Part shown: positions 13,565 through 21,280 of the stretch, in pieces
Layout of the letters: each line of letters starts with the position of its first letter
How positions within the stretch are numbered: position 1 is the stretch's first letter
Source of the DNA: Scandinavium sp051650185
Lineage (GTDB): Bacteria > Pseudomonadota > Gammaproteobacteria > Enterobacterales > Enterobacteriaceae
Assembly (NCBI RefSeq): GCF_051650185.1
Contig: NZ_JBOFIN010000154.1
Location: forward strand, 1-21,280
Direction: 5' to 3'
Length of the DNA: 21,280 bases
Translations under genes and position numbers: made by a program
Notes under the pieces: generated by a model
Told to the model about the DNA's origin: nothing
The model's input: only the letters and a program-made list of their open reading frames with translations
Database searches by the model: none

Positions 13565-14985
13565 TTCAATTTTTACTCAACCAACAGCTCGTCCGGCTGG
13601 AGAAGATCGACCCGAATCAGACCGTCCTGAACTGGTTGCGCCGGGATGCCCGACGCTGCGGTACCAAAGAAGGGTGCGCTTCTGGCGACTGCGGCGCGTG
13701 CACGGTCGTGGTTGCCAGCGCCCTGGACGGGAAAATGCATTATCAGAGCACCAACAGCTGCTTATTGTTGGTCGGCCAACTTCACTGCAAGCAGCTTATT
13801 ACCGTGGAGGATTTGGCTGATGACGGCCAGCTTCATCCAGTGCAGCAGGCTATGGCCTGCGGGCACGCTTCTCAATGTGGTTTCTGCACGCCCGGCATTG
13901 TGATGTCGGCCTTTGCGATGCAAAAAAATGGCGCAGAGGCGATGGCTGAAGCGGTAGCGCATCACCTTGGCGGTAATTTATGCCGCTGCACCGGTTATCG
14001 ACCAATAGTCGATGCCGCTTTGCAGGCTCTCGGTTCACCTGATGAAGACCGTTTCCGCTTGCAGGAGGCAGAAACTGTCCAGGCCTTGCAGGCAATCAAT
14101 ACCCGCCGTGCAGAGGGAAGCCGCTGGTTTACCCCTGAGAGCGTCGATGAACTGGCTGAAATCTATGAACGTCACCCGCAGGCACGCTTGCTGGCGGGCG
14201 GGACGGATCTGAATTTGCTGATTACTCAGGCTCATCAGCGTTTTGAAAAAGTGATTTCCTTGCAGCAAGTTTCTGACTTACAGGGGAGTGAGATCAGCGG
14301 AAATCGGCTTGAAATAGGCGCAATGACCAGCCTCACACAGTGCCAGCAGCAGCTGCGCCATGTTCTGCCTGTGTTCAGCGAGATGCTTGACCGCTTTGCC
14401 TCGCGGCAAATCCGCAACCAGGGCACCCTGGGCGGCAATCTGGCGAATGCTTCACCGATTGGTGACTGCGCACCGGCGCTGCTGGCAATGGATGCGCGCC
14501 TGAGATTGCGCTGCGGCAGCGCAACTCGTGAAGTGGCGCTGAGCGATTTTTTCATCGGCTATCGGCAAACCGTGCTCGCGAGCGGGGAGTTTATCACTCA
14601 CGTTCTGATTGATGATGTGACGTTGTCACACAGCCTGCGTTTGTGGAAAGTCTCTAAGCGGCGCGAGGACGATATCTCTGCGGTATTCGGTGCCATCAAT
14701 CTGGAGATCGGCGCCGGAACCGTGGCGCGGGCGAGAGTGGCGTTTGGCGGCATGGCTGCCGTTCCTGCGCGGGGGTCACTGTGCGAGTCGGCGCTGACGG
14801 GGAAACCGTTTAACAGTGCAACACTGAAACGGGCCTGTGAGGCGCTGGCAAAGGATTTTGCCCCACTTAGCGACGCGCGAGCCAGCTCGGATTATCGGCT
14901 TCAGGTGGCGCAAAACTTGCTCAAGCGCTACTTCCTGCAACATCAGACGGTCTGCGCCGTGGAGGTGAGCGATTATGTCGGGTAA
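13561..14985 (+). CDS. xdhA: Xanthine dehydrogenase small subunit (2Fe-2S and FAD domains)
   Basis: 474 residues, combining iron-sulfur and FAD domains in one chain as in the Rhodobacter/Pseudomonas-type enzyme, unlike E. coli XdhB plus XdhC. First [2Fe-2S] ligands are Cys39, Cys44, Cys47 and Cys67; second are Cys106, Cys109, Cys141 and Cys143 (QCGFCTPG, NLCRCTGYRP). The FAD domain has LLAGGTDLNLL and RNQGTLGGNLANASPIGD. It moves electrons from the molybdenum site to NAD+. Start ATG at 13561 overlaps the guaD stop and has GGAGG eight bases upstream; the longer frame from 13525 lies inside guaD. Confidence 0.94.
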   Translation: MIQFLLNQQLVRLEKIDPNQTVLNWLRRDARRCGTKEGCASGDCGACTVVVASALDGKMHYQSTNSCLLLVGQLHCKQLITVEDLADDGQLHPVQQAMACGHASQCGFCTPGIVMSAFAMQKNGAEAMAEAVAHHLGGNLCRCTGYRPIVDAALQALGSPDEDRFRLQEAETVQALQAINTRRAEGSRWFTPESVDELAEIYERHPQARLLAGGTDLNLLITQAHQRFEKVISLQQVSDLQGSEISGNRLEIGAMTSLTQCQQQLRHVLPVFSEMLDRFASRQIRNQGTLGGNLANASPIGDCAPALLAMDARLRLRCGSATREVALSDFFIGYRQTVLASGEFITHVLIDDVTLSHSLRLWKVSKRREDDISAVFGAINLEIGAGTVARARVAFGGMAAVPARGSLCESALTGKPFNSATLKRACEALAKDFAPLSDARASSDYRLQVAQNLLKRYFLQHQTVCAVEVSDYVG

Positions 14986-17338
14986 ATCACCAGCCGTTTC
15001 AGAGGCGCTGTTAAAAGCGCAATTTCTTGAGCAGCTCCAGGGGCGAGCGGGAAAACCCCGGTTGCATGAAAGCGCAGAACGCCACGTCAGCGGTGAAGCG
15101 GAATATATCGATGACAAAGCGGAGCTTGCCGGAACGCTGCATCTTTGCCCGGTGCTGAGTGACTGCGCCCATGGGCGTATTCTTTCAATCGACACCGCGG
15201 CTTGTCTTGGCACGCCCGGCGTGGTGCGGGTGCTCGACTGGCGTGATGTGCCCGGCGAACTCGATATCGGCCCGCTGGCACCTGGCGATCCGCTGTTTGC
15301 CAAAGCGTTGGTGGAGTATCACGGCCAGGTTATTGCCATAGTTGTGGCTGATTCACCGGAAGCCGCCCGGGCGGGTGCGAAATCGGTCAAACCAGAGATT
15401 GAACCGCTTCCGGCGATCCTCGATGTGGAAGAGGCGCTCGCAAAACGGCATTTCGTCGAGCAACCTCACGTCCAGCAGCGCGGTGACGCAGACGCAGCCC
15501 TGAGCGTGGCAACCCATCGTCTGAAGGGGCAGTTTCATATTGGCGGTCAGGAGCATTTTTACCTGGAAGGCCAGGTCGCCGTCGCCATTCCCGGCGAAGA
15601 CGGTGCGATGCAAATCTGGTCTTCTACGCAGCACCCGACCGAAGTGCAAAAACTGGTGGCCTCCGTGTTGGGCGTAAACCAAAGCAAAGTGACGGTAGAT
15701 GTGCGACGGATGGGCGGAGGGTTTGGCGGGAAAGAAACCCAGGCAGCAGGCATTGCCTGTCACGCTGCACTGGCGGCGCGAGTCACCGGGCGCCCGGCAA
15801 AGCTGCGACTTTCACGCCGGGATGACATGCGAATCACTGGCAAACGACACCCGTTCTTTGTGCGTTACGACGTTGGTTTTACGGCTGAGGGTTTGTTGCA
15901 CGGCGTTGTCATCGATCTGGCGGCAAACTGCGGCTATTCGCTGGATTTATCAGGATCTATCTGCGACCGGGCGATGTTCCACGCCGACAATGCTTATTAT
16001 CTCGGCGATGCCCGAATCACAGGATACCGTTGCCGCACGCATCTGGCTTCCAACACCGCATTCCGTGGCTTTGGTGGCCCGCAAGGGATGGTGGCAGTCG
16101 AACAAATCATGGATGCGATAGCGCGCTATCTGGGGATTGACCCGTTGCTGGTGCGCCAGCGTAATTTTTACGGCGGTGAAGGGCGAAACGTCACCCATTA
16201 TCACCAGCAGGTGAAGCAGAATCTGGCTGAAACGGTCGTCGGGCAGTTGGCCGGGAGCGCAGGCTATCAAACGCGACGGGCTGAAATCACCGCCTTCAAC
16301 GCGCAAAGCCCGATTCTTAAACGCGGGCTGGCGCTGACGCCGGTCAAATTTGGCATCTCATTTACCTCCAGTTTTCTCAATCAGGCCGGAGCGCTGATCC
16401 TGATTTACAGCGACGGCACGGTGCAGCTCAATCACGGCGGCACCGAGATGGGGCAAGGGCTGAACACCAAAGTGGCGCAAATAGTCGCGGATGTCCTGCA
16501 AATCCCGTTAAGCGCCATTCAGGTCACCGCCACCAGCACCGGAAAGGTGCCAAATACGTCACCGACGGCCGCATCCTCCGGAGCCGACCTCAACGGCAAA
16601 GCAGCTGAAATTGCCGCGCAGACGCTGAAACAACGGCTTATTACGATGCTCATTGAACAGCATCATTGCCCTGAAGATCAGGTGACGTTTTCTAACGGAG
16701 TGGTTCGCGCTGGGGATAAATATTTCAGCTTTGCACAAGTGGCCATGCAGGCCTGGCTTAATCAGGTCCCCCTCTCAGCGACAGGCTTCTACAAAGTGCC
16801 CGGTATTCACTATGACCGGCAGGCGGGTCGCGGTGAGCCGTTCTACTATTTTGCCTGGGGCGCAGCCTGTTCAGAGGTGATCATCGATACGCTAACCGGT
16901 GAATATCGGCTGCTGAGAACCGATATTCTGCACGACGTGGGCGCTTCGCTGAACCCGGCACTGGATATCGGGCAGATTGAAGGCGGATTTATTCAGGGCG
17001 CAGGCTGGCTGACCACCGAGGAGCTGAAATGGGACCCTCGCGGGCGGCTGCTGACCGATGGGCCGATGAGCTACAAAATTCCGGCCATTACTGACAGGCC
17101 AGACGTGTTCAATGTCGCTTTATTGCAGGCGCACGCCAACAGCGCAGAAACGGTGTATCGCTCGAAAGCCGTCGGAGAGCCGCCTTTTATGCTGGGGATT
17201 TCCGTCTGGTGCGCCTTACAGGATGCGGTTTCTGCCGTCGCCGGTTATCGACAGCATCCACATCTGGATGCGCCAGCTACGCCAGAGCAGGTCCTGAAGG
17301 GCGTGATGAGGCTGGAGGCGGGCGATGATCAAAGCTGA
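14975..17338 (+). CDS. xdhB: Xanthine dehydrogenase large subunit (molybdenum-binding)
   Basis: 787-residue molybdopterin subunit that hydroxylates hypoxanthine/xanthine to urate. Family motifs occur in order: GGQEHFYLEGQVA, the cofactor loop MGGGFGGKE (Glu254 is the conserved substrate-binding glutamate), ITGKRHPF (Arg291, equivalent of the substrate arginine), AFRGFGGPQGM, and VGEPPFML with catalytic Glu735. The full motif set predicts a true xanthine dehydrogenase rather than an aldehyde or CO dehydrogenase. ATG at 14975 has GGAGGTGA upstream and overlaps xdhA by 11 bp. Confidence 0.95.
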   Translation: MSGKSPAVSEALLKAQFLEQLQGRAGKPRLHESAERHVSGEAEYIDDKAELAGTLHLCPVLSDCAHGRILSIDTAACLGTPGVVRVLDWRDVPGELDIGPLAPGDPLFAKALVEYHGQVIAIVVADSPEAARAGAKSVKPEIEPLPAILDVEEALAKRHFVEQPHVQQRGDADAALSVATHRLKGQFHIGGQEHFYLEGQVAVAIPGEDGAMQIWSSTQHPTEVQKLVASVLGVNQSKVTVDVRRMGGGFGGKETQAAGIACHAALAARVTGRPAKLRLSRRDDMRITGKRHPFFVRYDVGFTAEGLLHGVVIDLAANCGYSLDLSGSICDRAMFHADNAYYLGDARITGYRCRTHLASNTAFRGFGGPQGMVAVEQIMDAIARYLGIDPLLVRQRNFYGGEGRNVTHYHQQVKQNLAETVVGQLAGSAGYQTRRAEITAFNAQSPILKRGLALTPVKFGISFTSSFLNQAGALILIYSDGTVQLNHGGTEMGQGLNTKVAQIVADVLQIPLSAIQVTATSTGKVPNTSPTAASSGADLNGKAAEIAAQTLKQRLITMLIEQHHCPEDQVTFSNGVVRAGDKYFSFAQVAMQAWLNQVPLSATGFYKVPGIHYDRQAGRGEPFYYFAWGAACSEVIIDTLTGEYRLLRTDILHDVGASLNPALDIGQIEGGFIQGAGWLTTEELKWDPRGRLLTDGPMSYKIPAITDRPDVFNVALLQAHANSAETVYRSKAVGEPPFMLGISVWCALQDAVSAVAGYRQHPHLDAPATPEQVLKGVMRLEAGDDQS

Positions 17339-18134
17339 CGAATGGCTTGACGTGCTACTAGGCCTGCGGGAGAAGCGCATTCCCGCGGTTATCCTGACGC
17401 TGCTACAGGATAAAGGCTCCGTGCCGCGCGGAGCAGGCACCAAAATGATCGTCAGTCGTGATGAGAGCTGGCTGACGATTGGCGGTGGCAATCTGGAATA
17501 TCAATGTCTGGCTATCGCCAGGGAAATGCTGCTCTCCGGCACGCAAACCCCGCGTCAGGAGACATTTGCGCTTGGTGCGCGTGCGGGCCAATGCTGTGGC
17601 GGTATGACCCAGGTATTGTTTGAGCCCTGGGGATTGCCACAGCCGGAGGTTTACGTTTTTGGCGCCGGACATGTCGGTCAGGCTTTGGTGGCGATTCTGG
17701 CGACGTTGCCATGTCGGGTTAACTGGGTTGATGAGCGGGAGAACCAGTTTATTAACGCGCCATCAGACGTGCATTGCATTCATACCGACGACCCTTGTGA
17801 AATCGCGAAAGAGGCTCCTGATGACAGCCTCTTTGTGGTGATGACTCATCTTCATCCGCTGGATTTGGCGCTGGCTGAAACGCTGTTGCGGCGAGGGCGT
17901 TACCGCTATCTGGGCGTTATCGGTTCACAGACCAAGCGCCAGCGTTTTGACTATCTACTCGAAGGAAAGGGCATCAGCGAAGAAAAGCGTAGCTCGATGC
18001 GTTGCCCCATTGGGCTGCCCGATGTGAAGGGAAAGCTCCCCGCAGAAATCGCCGTGGCGGTGGCGGGAGAAATCATTGCGGTTTATCAGGGGGCTGCCTA
18101 CTCTAAGGACGTTACCGAAATCAGGAGTAAATGA
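17325..18134 (+). CDS. xdhC: XdhC, molybdenum cofactor insertion and sulfuration chaperone
   Basis: 269-residue XdhC/CoxI-family protein. In Rhodobacter capsulatus XdhC binds molybdenum cofactor, helps its sulfuration and delivers it to XdhB; it is not part of the mature enzyme. The N-terminal XdhC_CoxI domain has GSVPRGAGTKM (31-41), IGGGNLEYQ and a Cys90-Cys91 pair in GQCCGG, the likely cofactor-binding cysteines. The C-terminal Rossmann domain has VFGAGHVGQAL (111-121) and LGVIGSQTKRQRF. Start ATG at 17325 overlaps xdhB by 14 bp with GGAGG upstream. Its stop overlaps the start of dcp. Confidence 0.93.
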   Translation: MIKADEWLDVLLGLREKRIPAVILTLLQDKGSVPRGAGTKMIVSRDESWLTIGGGNLEYQCLAIAREMLLSGTQTPRQETFALGARAGQCCGGMTQVLFEPWGLPQPEVYVFGAGHVGQALVAILATLPCRVNWVDERENQFINAPSDVHCIHTDDPCEIAKEAPDDSLFVVMTHLHPLDLALAETLLRRGRYRYLGVIGSQTKRQRFDYLLEGKGISEEKRSSMRCPIGLPDVKGKLPAEIAVAVAGEIIAVYQGAAYSKDVTEIRSK

Positions 18135-20179
18135 TGGCCAGTGTTAACCCGTTTTTAACCGTCAGTCTGTTGCCTTATCAGGCTCCGCACTTCGATTTGA
18201 TTGACGATGCCCATTATCGGCCCGCCTTTGATGAAGGCGTAAAACGTAAGCGTGAAGAGATTGCCGCCATTGCTGATAATCCCCAGCCTGCAAGTTTTGA
18301 AAACACCTTCGTGGCGCTGGAAAAAAGCGGCGCGCTGCTTGGGCGAGTGACCTCAGTCTTCTTCGCTATGGCGGCGGCGCATACCAACGACGCCTTGCAG
18401 AAACTGGATGAAGAATTCTCTTCCGAGCTTGCAGCGCTCGCCAACGATATTTATCTCAACGACAAGCTGTTCGCGCGTGTCGATAACATCTGGCATCAAC
18501 GTGAAACCGCCGGGCTGGATGCTGAGTCACTGCGTTTGGTTGAGCTCACTCACCAGCACTTTATTCTGGCTGGCGCGAAGCTGACGCCATCGCAGAAAGA
18601 GGCGCTGCGGGCGCTCAATACGGAAGCGGCAACCCTGAGCAGTCAGTTTCAGCAGCGCTTATTGGGCGCGGCGAAGAACGGCGGGCTGGTTCTGGACTAT
18701 CGCCATCAGCTCGATGGGCTATCCGAAGACGAGATCGAAAATGCAGCCGCTGCGGCACGGGAGAAAGGCCTGAACGACCGCTGGCTGATCCCTCTGCTGA
18801 ACAATACGCAGCAGCCCGCACTGGCTCAATTGCGAGACAGGCAAACCCGGCAGAATCTGTTTAACGCCAGCTGGATGCGTACGCAAAAAGGTGACAACAA
18901 CGATACCCGGGCCATCATCCTGCGCCTGGTCGAAGTGCGAGCGGCGCAGGCAAAACTTCTGGGCTTTAAAGATTACGCGGATTTGAGCACCGCCGACCAG
19001 ATGGCGAAAACCGCCGATGCGGCGCTGACCTTTATGCGCAAAATTGCTCCTGCGGCACGCGCACGCGCAGAGCGTGAACAGCAGGATATTCAGCATGTGA
19101 TTGACGATCAGCAGGGCGGTTTTAGCGCCGAAGCCTGGGACTGGCCGTTCTACGCCGAACAGGTGCGGCTGGCGCGTTATTCCCTTGATGAATCCCAAAT
19201 TAAACCGTATCTCGAACTGAATTCGGTGCTGACCGAAGGCGTATTCTGGGCCGCAACTCAGCTGTTTGGGGTGCGATTTGTCGAGCGGTTCGACATCCCC
19301 GTTTATCATCCTGATGTTCGAGTCTGGGAAATTTTTGACACCGACGGGCAAGGCATGGCGCTGTTCTACGGCGATTTCTTTGCCCGTGATTCAAAAGGCG
19401 GCGGCGCATGGATGGACAACTTTGTGCAGCAATCGACTCTGCTCGACACGCGCCCGGTGATTTACAACGTCTGCAACTATCAGAAGCCCGCAGAAGGCAA
19501 GCCCGCGCTGCTTTCCTGGGACGATGTGGTGACGCTGTTCCACGAGTTTGGCCATACTTTGCACGGCCTGTTTGCCAGCCAGCGCTATCCGAGCCTGTCG
19601 GGGGCGCAGACCCCACGAGATTTTGTTGAATTTCCGTCGCAAATTAATGAGCACTGGGCGAGCCATCCACAGGTGTTTGCGCGTTACGCCCTTCATTATC
19701 AAAGCGGGGAGCCGATGCCTGAAGCACTGCGCGCCAGTATGCAGCGTGCGGCAACCTTTAACAAAGGGTACGACATGACCGAACTGGTCAGCGCCGCGCT
19801 GCTGGACATGAACTGGCACAGCCTGACGGAAAACCCCTTGCCTGAAAGTGTTGAAGCCTTTGAGACTGAAGCCATCAAACGCGAAGGTCTGGATCTCGCC
19901 GCAGTACCGCCACGTTATCGCAGCAGCTTCTTTGCGCACATTTTTGGCGGGGGCTATGCCGCGGGCTACTACGCTTATTTGTGGACACAAATGCTGGCGG
20001 ACGATGGCTTCCAGTGGTTTGTGGAGCAGGGCGGCCTGAATCGGGAGAACGGCCAGCGTTTTCGCGAGGCGATCCTGTCGCGTGGCAATACCAGCGATCT
20101 GGAAGCGCTGTATCGTGACTGGCGCGGGCACGATCCGCTGCCGGAGCCGATGCTGAAAAATCGCGGATTGAGTGAATGA
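18134..20179 (+). CDS. dcp: Dipeptidyl carboxypeptidase II (peptidase family M3)
   Basis: 681-residue zinc metallopeptidase matching E. coli Dcp in length and sequence; it releases dipeptides from the C-termini of peptides in the cytosol or periplasm (no signal peptide is visible here). The active site is His470-Glu471-x-x-His474 (FHEFGHTLHG) with third zinc ligand Glu499 (DFVEFPSQINEHW). Start: AGGAG at 18123-18127 is followed by ATGATG; ATG at 18134 has six bases of spacing and gives MASVNPFL, whereas 18131 leaves only three. The xdhC stop lies inside the same ATGATG, so dcp is translationally coupled to the xdh genes. In E. coli dcp stands next to ydfG without such partners. Confidence 0.95.
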   Translation: MASVNPFLTVSLLPYQAPHFDLIDDAHYRPAFDEGVKRKREEIAAIADNPQPASFENTFVALEKSGALLGRVTSVFFAMAAAHTNDALQKLDEEFSSELAALANDIYLNDKLFARVDNIWHQRETAGLDAESLRLVELTHQHFILAGAKLTPSQKEALRALNTEAATLSSQFQQRLLGAAKNGGLVLDYRHQLDGLSEDEIENAAAAAREKGLNDRWLIPLLNNTQQPALAQLRDRQTRQNLFNASWMRTQKGDNNDTRAIILRLVEVRAAQAKLLGFKDYADLSTADQMAKTADAALTFMRKIAPAARARAEREQQDIQHVIDDQQGGFSAEAWDWPFYAEQVRLARYSLDESQIKPYLELNSVLTEGVFWAATQLFGVRFVERFDIPVYHPDVRVWEIFDTDGQGMALFYGDFFARDSKGGGAWMDNFVQQSTLLDTRPVIYNVCNYQKPAEGKPALLSWDDVVTLFHEFGHTLHGLFASQRYPSLSGAQTPRDFVEFPSQINEHWASHPQVFARYALHYQSGEPMPEALRASMQRAATFNKGYDMTELVSAALLDMNWHSLTENPLPESVEAFETEAIKREGLDLAAVPPRYRSSFFAHIFGGGYAAGYYAYLWTQMLADDGFQWFVEQGGLNRENGQRFREAILSRGNTSDLEALYRDWRGHDPLPEPMLKNRGLSE

Positions 20180-20194
20180 CAAAGGAGTGAATCG

Positions 20195-20248
20195 ATGTGC
20201 ACGAATCTGTTCGATAATGCCCTGCGCTATGCCGACGAAAAAAAGTAA
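20195..20248 (+). CDS. Candidate 17-residue small protein after dcp
   Basis: Not recognised. A 17-codon frame, MCTNLFDNALRYADEKK, begins 15 bases after the dcp stop. It has an excellent ribosome site AAAGGAG (20181-20187), seven bases before ATG, better than most genes here, and ends six bases before a strong terminator. The product would be soluble and helix-prone with one cysteine. Its position makes it a last cistron of the dcp transcript. With no downstream gene on the transcript, an attenuator role is unlikely. Too short for statistics, so experimental or comparative proof is needed. Confidence 0.5.
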   Translation: MCTNLFDNALRYADEKK

Positions 20249-20254
20249 TTCTCT

Positions 20255-20275
20255 AAAGGCTCTTCGGAGCCTTTT
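20255..20275 (+). terminator. Rho-independent terminator of the guaD-xdhABC-dcp operon
   Basis: AAAGGCTC and GAGCCTTT form a perfect 8-bp stem capped by the very stable TTCG tetraloop, followed by TCTTTG. It starts 6 bases after the 17-codon ORF stop. Confidence 0.92.
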
Positions 20276-20733
20276 CTTTGAGCGGGATAAGTAAATACCC
20301 TGCTAATAAATAGCCTGTAATGTATTATCTGCGCTCAGATTACTCTTAATGAGCAGAATTCTGTATTCTATTGCATCTGTTTTATTTTCATTCGAAAGAG
20401 GGGCGTAAAGATATTGTTGTGAGAATTAAAGGAATAAATTATGCCGTATACATATTTTTAATCTAAATCACGCAGGCAAGCCTACACCAAAAACACATTA
20501 ATATAACAAGAAACATCCTGTCTGAATTAATTCCTTTTAAATTAGTGTATTAAAAAACAATTATTCACTGGCTTACTGGTCTGTCCATTGCCGAAAAAAC
20601 TGAATATGATGCCTCCCGTCCTCCGTTAGCCATTAACAAAACGGGTCTGGGCAGAAGGATAAAGGCATGCAGTCATTGATAAGGAATAATGGATTGACAG
20701 ACTCGTTCTTTTAATAAATGACGGGGTGATTAA
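20276..20733. other. AT-rich intergenic region without a supported gene
   Basis: 458 bp, clearly AT-richer than the flanking genes, between the operon terminator and the exported-protein gene. It contains no long frame. Two tiny frames with fair ribosome sites occur: ATG at 20442 (6 codons, after AAAGGA) and ATG at 20667 (15 codons). The composition fits a regulated, possibly H-NS-bound, upstream region. No clear promoter pair was found. Confidence 0.5.
20667..20714 (+). other. Possible 15-codon leader ORF upstream of the exported protein gene
   Basis: ATG CAG TCA... reads MQSLIRNNGLTDSFF and stops at 20714, 19 bases before the next gene's ATG. AAGGA at 20655-20659 gives a spacing of 7. The location suggests a possible leader peptide; no codon runs typical of amino-acid attenuators are present. 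Weak evidence. Confidence 0.2.
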
Positions 20734-21147
20734 ATGAATAAGAAGTTAATGATAATAGCAACGATGGCGGTGGCAGGCGGAATGTTTTCTCAGTCAGCCT
20801 TTGCAATCAGTGAAGCCTACCGTGCACAACTGGAAAAATCGGGCTGCACACAAGTTAGCGAGGCTAACGGAACATGCAATCCAGCACATTCCGGAAAGCA
20901 GAATCAACACGCACAATCCGAGGCTGACCGTCGTAGCGGTGTTGCAGAGCCACAAGCCGCTCGCGAAGTGGCCCGTGATATCGATTCCAATATTGCTGGA
21001 AAATATCAGGGACAGGCGGTGGATTATATGCGCGCCACGGGCTGGCAGCCGATGAATGAAGAGCAAACGCGCTGGAAAAAGGCGGGCTTTATTGCGGAAT
21101 TTGATATGCAGCCTTCAGGCAAACTGATGGGCGTCATTATTCACTAA
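20734..21147 (+). CDS. Uncharacterised exported protein (137 residues)
   Basis: Not recognised. Residues 1-24 form a clear Sec signal peptide (MNKK, hydrophobic core, cleavage after SAFA), so the mature 113-residue protein should be periplasmic. The mature part begins ISEAYRAQLEKSGCTQ, has two cysteines about ten residues apart (CTQVSEANGTC) that may form a disulfide, then a Gln/His-rich low-complexity stretch (about 52-64). A C-terminal module YMRATGWQPMNEEQTRWKKA ends in beta-like FIAEFDMQPSGKLMGVIIH. Start ATG at 20734 has GGGGTGA six to seven bases upstream. It is preceded by a long AT-rich region, suggesting conditional expression. Confidence 0.8.
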   Translation: MNKKLMIIATMAVAGGMFSQSAFAISEAYRAQLEKSGCTQVSEANGTCNPAHSGKQNQHAQSEADRRSGVAEPQAAREVARDIDSNIAGKYQGQAVDYMRATGWQPMNEEQTRWKKAGFIAEFDMQPSGKLMGVIIH

Positions 21148-21172
21148 ATAGCTGCGCCGAATAGTAGATCAC

Positions 21173-21280
21173 TTAAAGGGAACTCAGCCCGGATTGTGCG
21201 ATCTGATCAATCGCCAAACCAACCAAAATCACCAACTGGACTGAGCAATGCCGATCATAGCACCCATCCCCCGAAATGAA
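21173..21280 (-). other. Open frame running off the right edge (uncertain)
   Basis: On the minus strand a frame is open from the window edge to a TAA at 21173-21175, giving a 35-residue tail with a hydrophobic run (VQLVILVGLAIDQIAQSGL). It could be the C-terminus of a gene that starts beyond the window, but no family is recognised and 35 open codons can occur by chance. Confidence 0.2.

Noticed and set aside
18719..19351. Minus-strand frame of 210 codons
   Set aside because: Antisense shadow of dcp with composition expected of a complementary frame.
19391..20182. Minus-strand frame of 263 codons
   Set aside because: Entirely antisense to dcp, whose catalytic motifs prove the plus frame; a by-product of GC-rich codon usage.
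20442..20462. ATG after AAAGGA giving MPYTYF
   Set aside because: Six codons are too few to call even with a good ribosome site; no downstream gene close enough for a leader role.
20424..20544. Imperfect AT-rich inverted arms (AAAGGAAT... and ATTCCTTT...) about 100 bp apart
   Set aside because: Low-complexity AT sequence makes such matches likely by chance, and the loop is very long.
20694..20699. TTGACA as the -35 of the exported-protein promoter
   Set aside because: No suitable -10 lies 16-18 bp downstream, and the start would fall at the start codon.
1..21280. CRISPR array, tRNA or rRNA genes
   Set aside because: No regularly spaced repeats and no recognisable tRNA or rRNA sequence were seen on either strand.

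Overview
This is a chromosomal segment of an enterobacterium (Enterobacteriaceae). Its core genes read almost residue for residue like the Escherichia coli ynfC-speG-ynfB-ynfA / rspA-rspB / ydfJ-ydfI-ydfH-ydfG / dcp neighbourhood, and their order is largely conserved. The genus cannot be fixed from the sequence alone. Several features differ from E. coli K-12: an additional MFS transporter before rspA, no prophage inside the rspB-ydfJ-ydfI region, no ydfZ, and a guanine/xanthine catabolic cassette between ydfG and dcp.

Layout. Positions 1-137 hold the right end of an IS3-family element. Positions 204-695 (minus) hold a type VI secretion Hcp-family gene broken by an in-frame amber codon. Positions 913-2928 hold the housekeeping block: ynfC lipoprotein, speG, ynfB and an uncharacterised 71-residue protein. 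ynfA (3038-3364) follows. Positions 3450-10992 form a sugar-acid module: an ACS-type MFS transporter, rspA (mannonate dehydratase family), rspB (zinc dehydrogenase), ydfJ (MFS transporter with an in-frame TGA), ydfI (fructuronate reductase family) and the convergent FadR/GntR-type regulator ydfH (rspR). The 13-mer CTTGTATGGTAGT occurs unchanged upstream of the MFS gene, rspA and ydfI, and is the likely operator of that regulator. From published work on homologous clusters, the enzymes fit conversion of L-gulonate to D-fructuronate (RspB), then D-mannonate (YdfI), then 2-keto-3-deoxygluconate (RspA).

Positions 11097-11846 (minus) are ydfG. Positions 11847-12235 are a dense regulatory region: two NtrC-like sites 32 bp apart, two tandem GCAA-N4-TTGC palindromes, another inverted repeat, and a textbook sigma-54 promoter (GG-N10-GC). 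These precede an overlapping operon, guaD-xdhA-xdhB-xdhC-dcp (12236-20179). It predicts conversion of guanine to xanthine plus ammonia and then to urate under nitrogen limitation. The dipeptidyl carboxypeptidase gene dcp is translationally coupled as the last large cistron. A 17-codon ORF with a very strong ribosome binding site and a strong terminator follow it.

The right end (20276-21280) is AT-rich and holds an uncharacterised exported protein of 137 residues. The main points for a second look are nitrogen control of the purine cassette, capture of dcp, the three identical operators with a spare transporter beside a nonsense-mutated one, and the 17-residue ORF.
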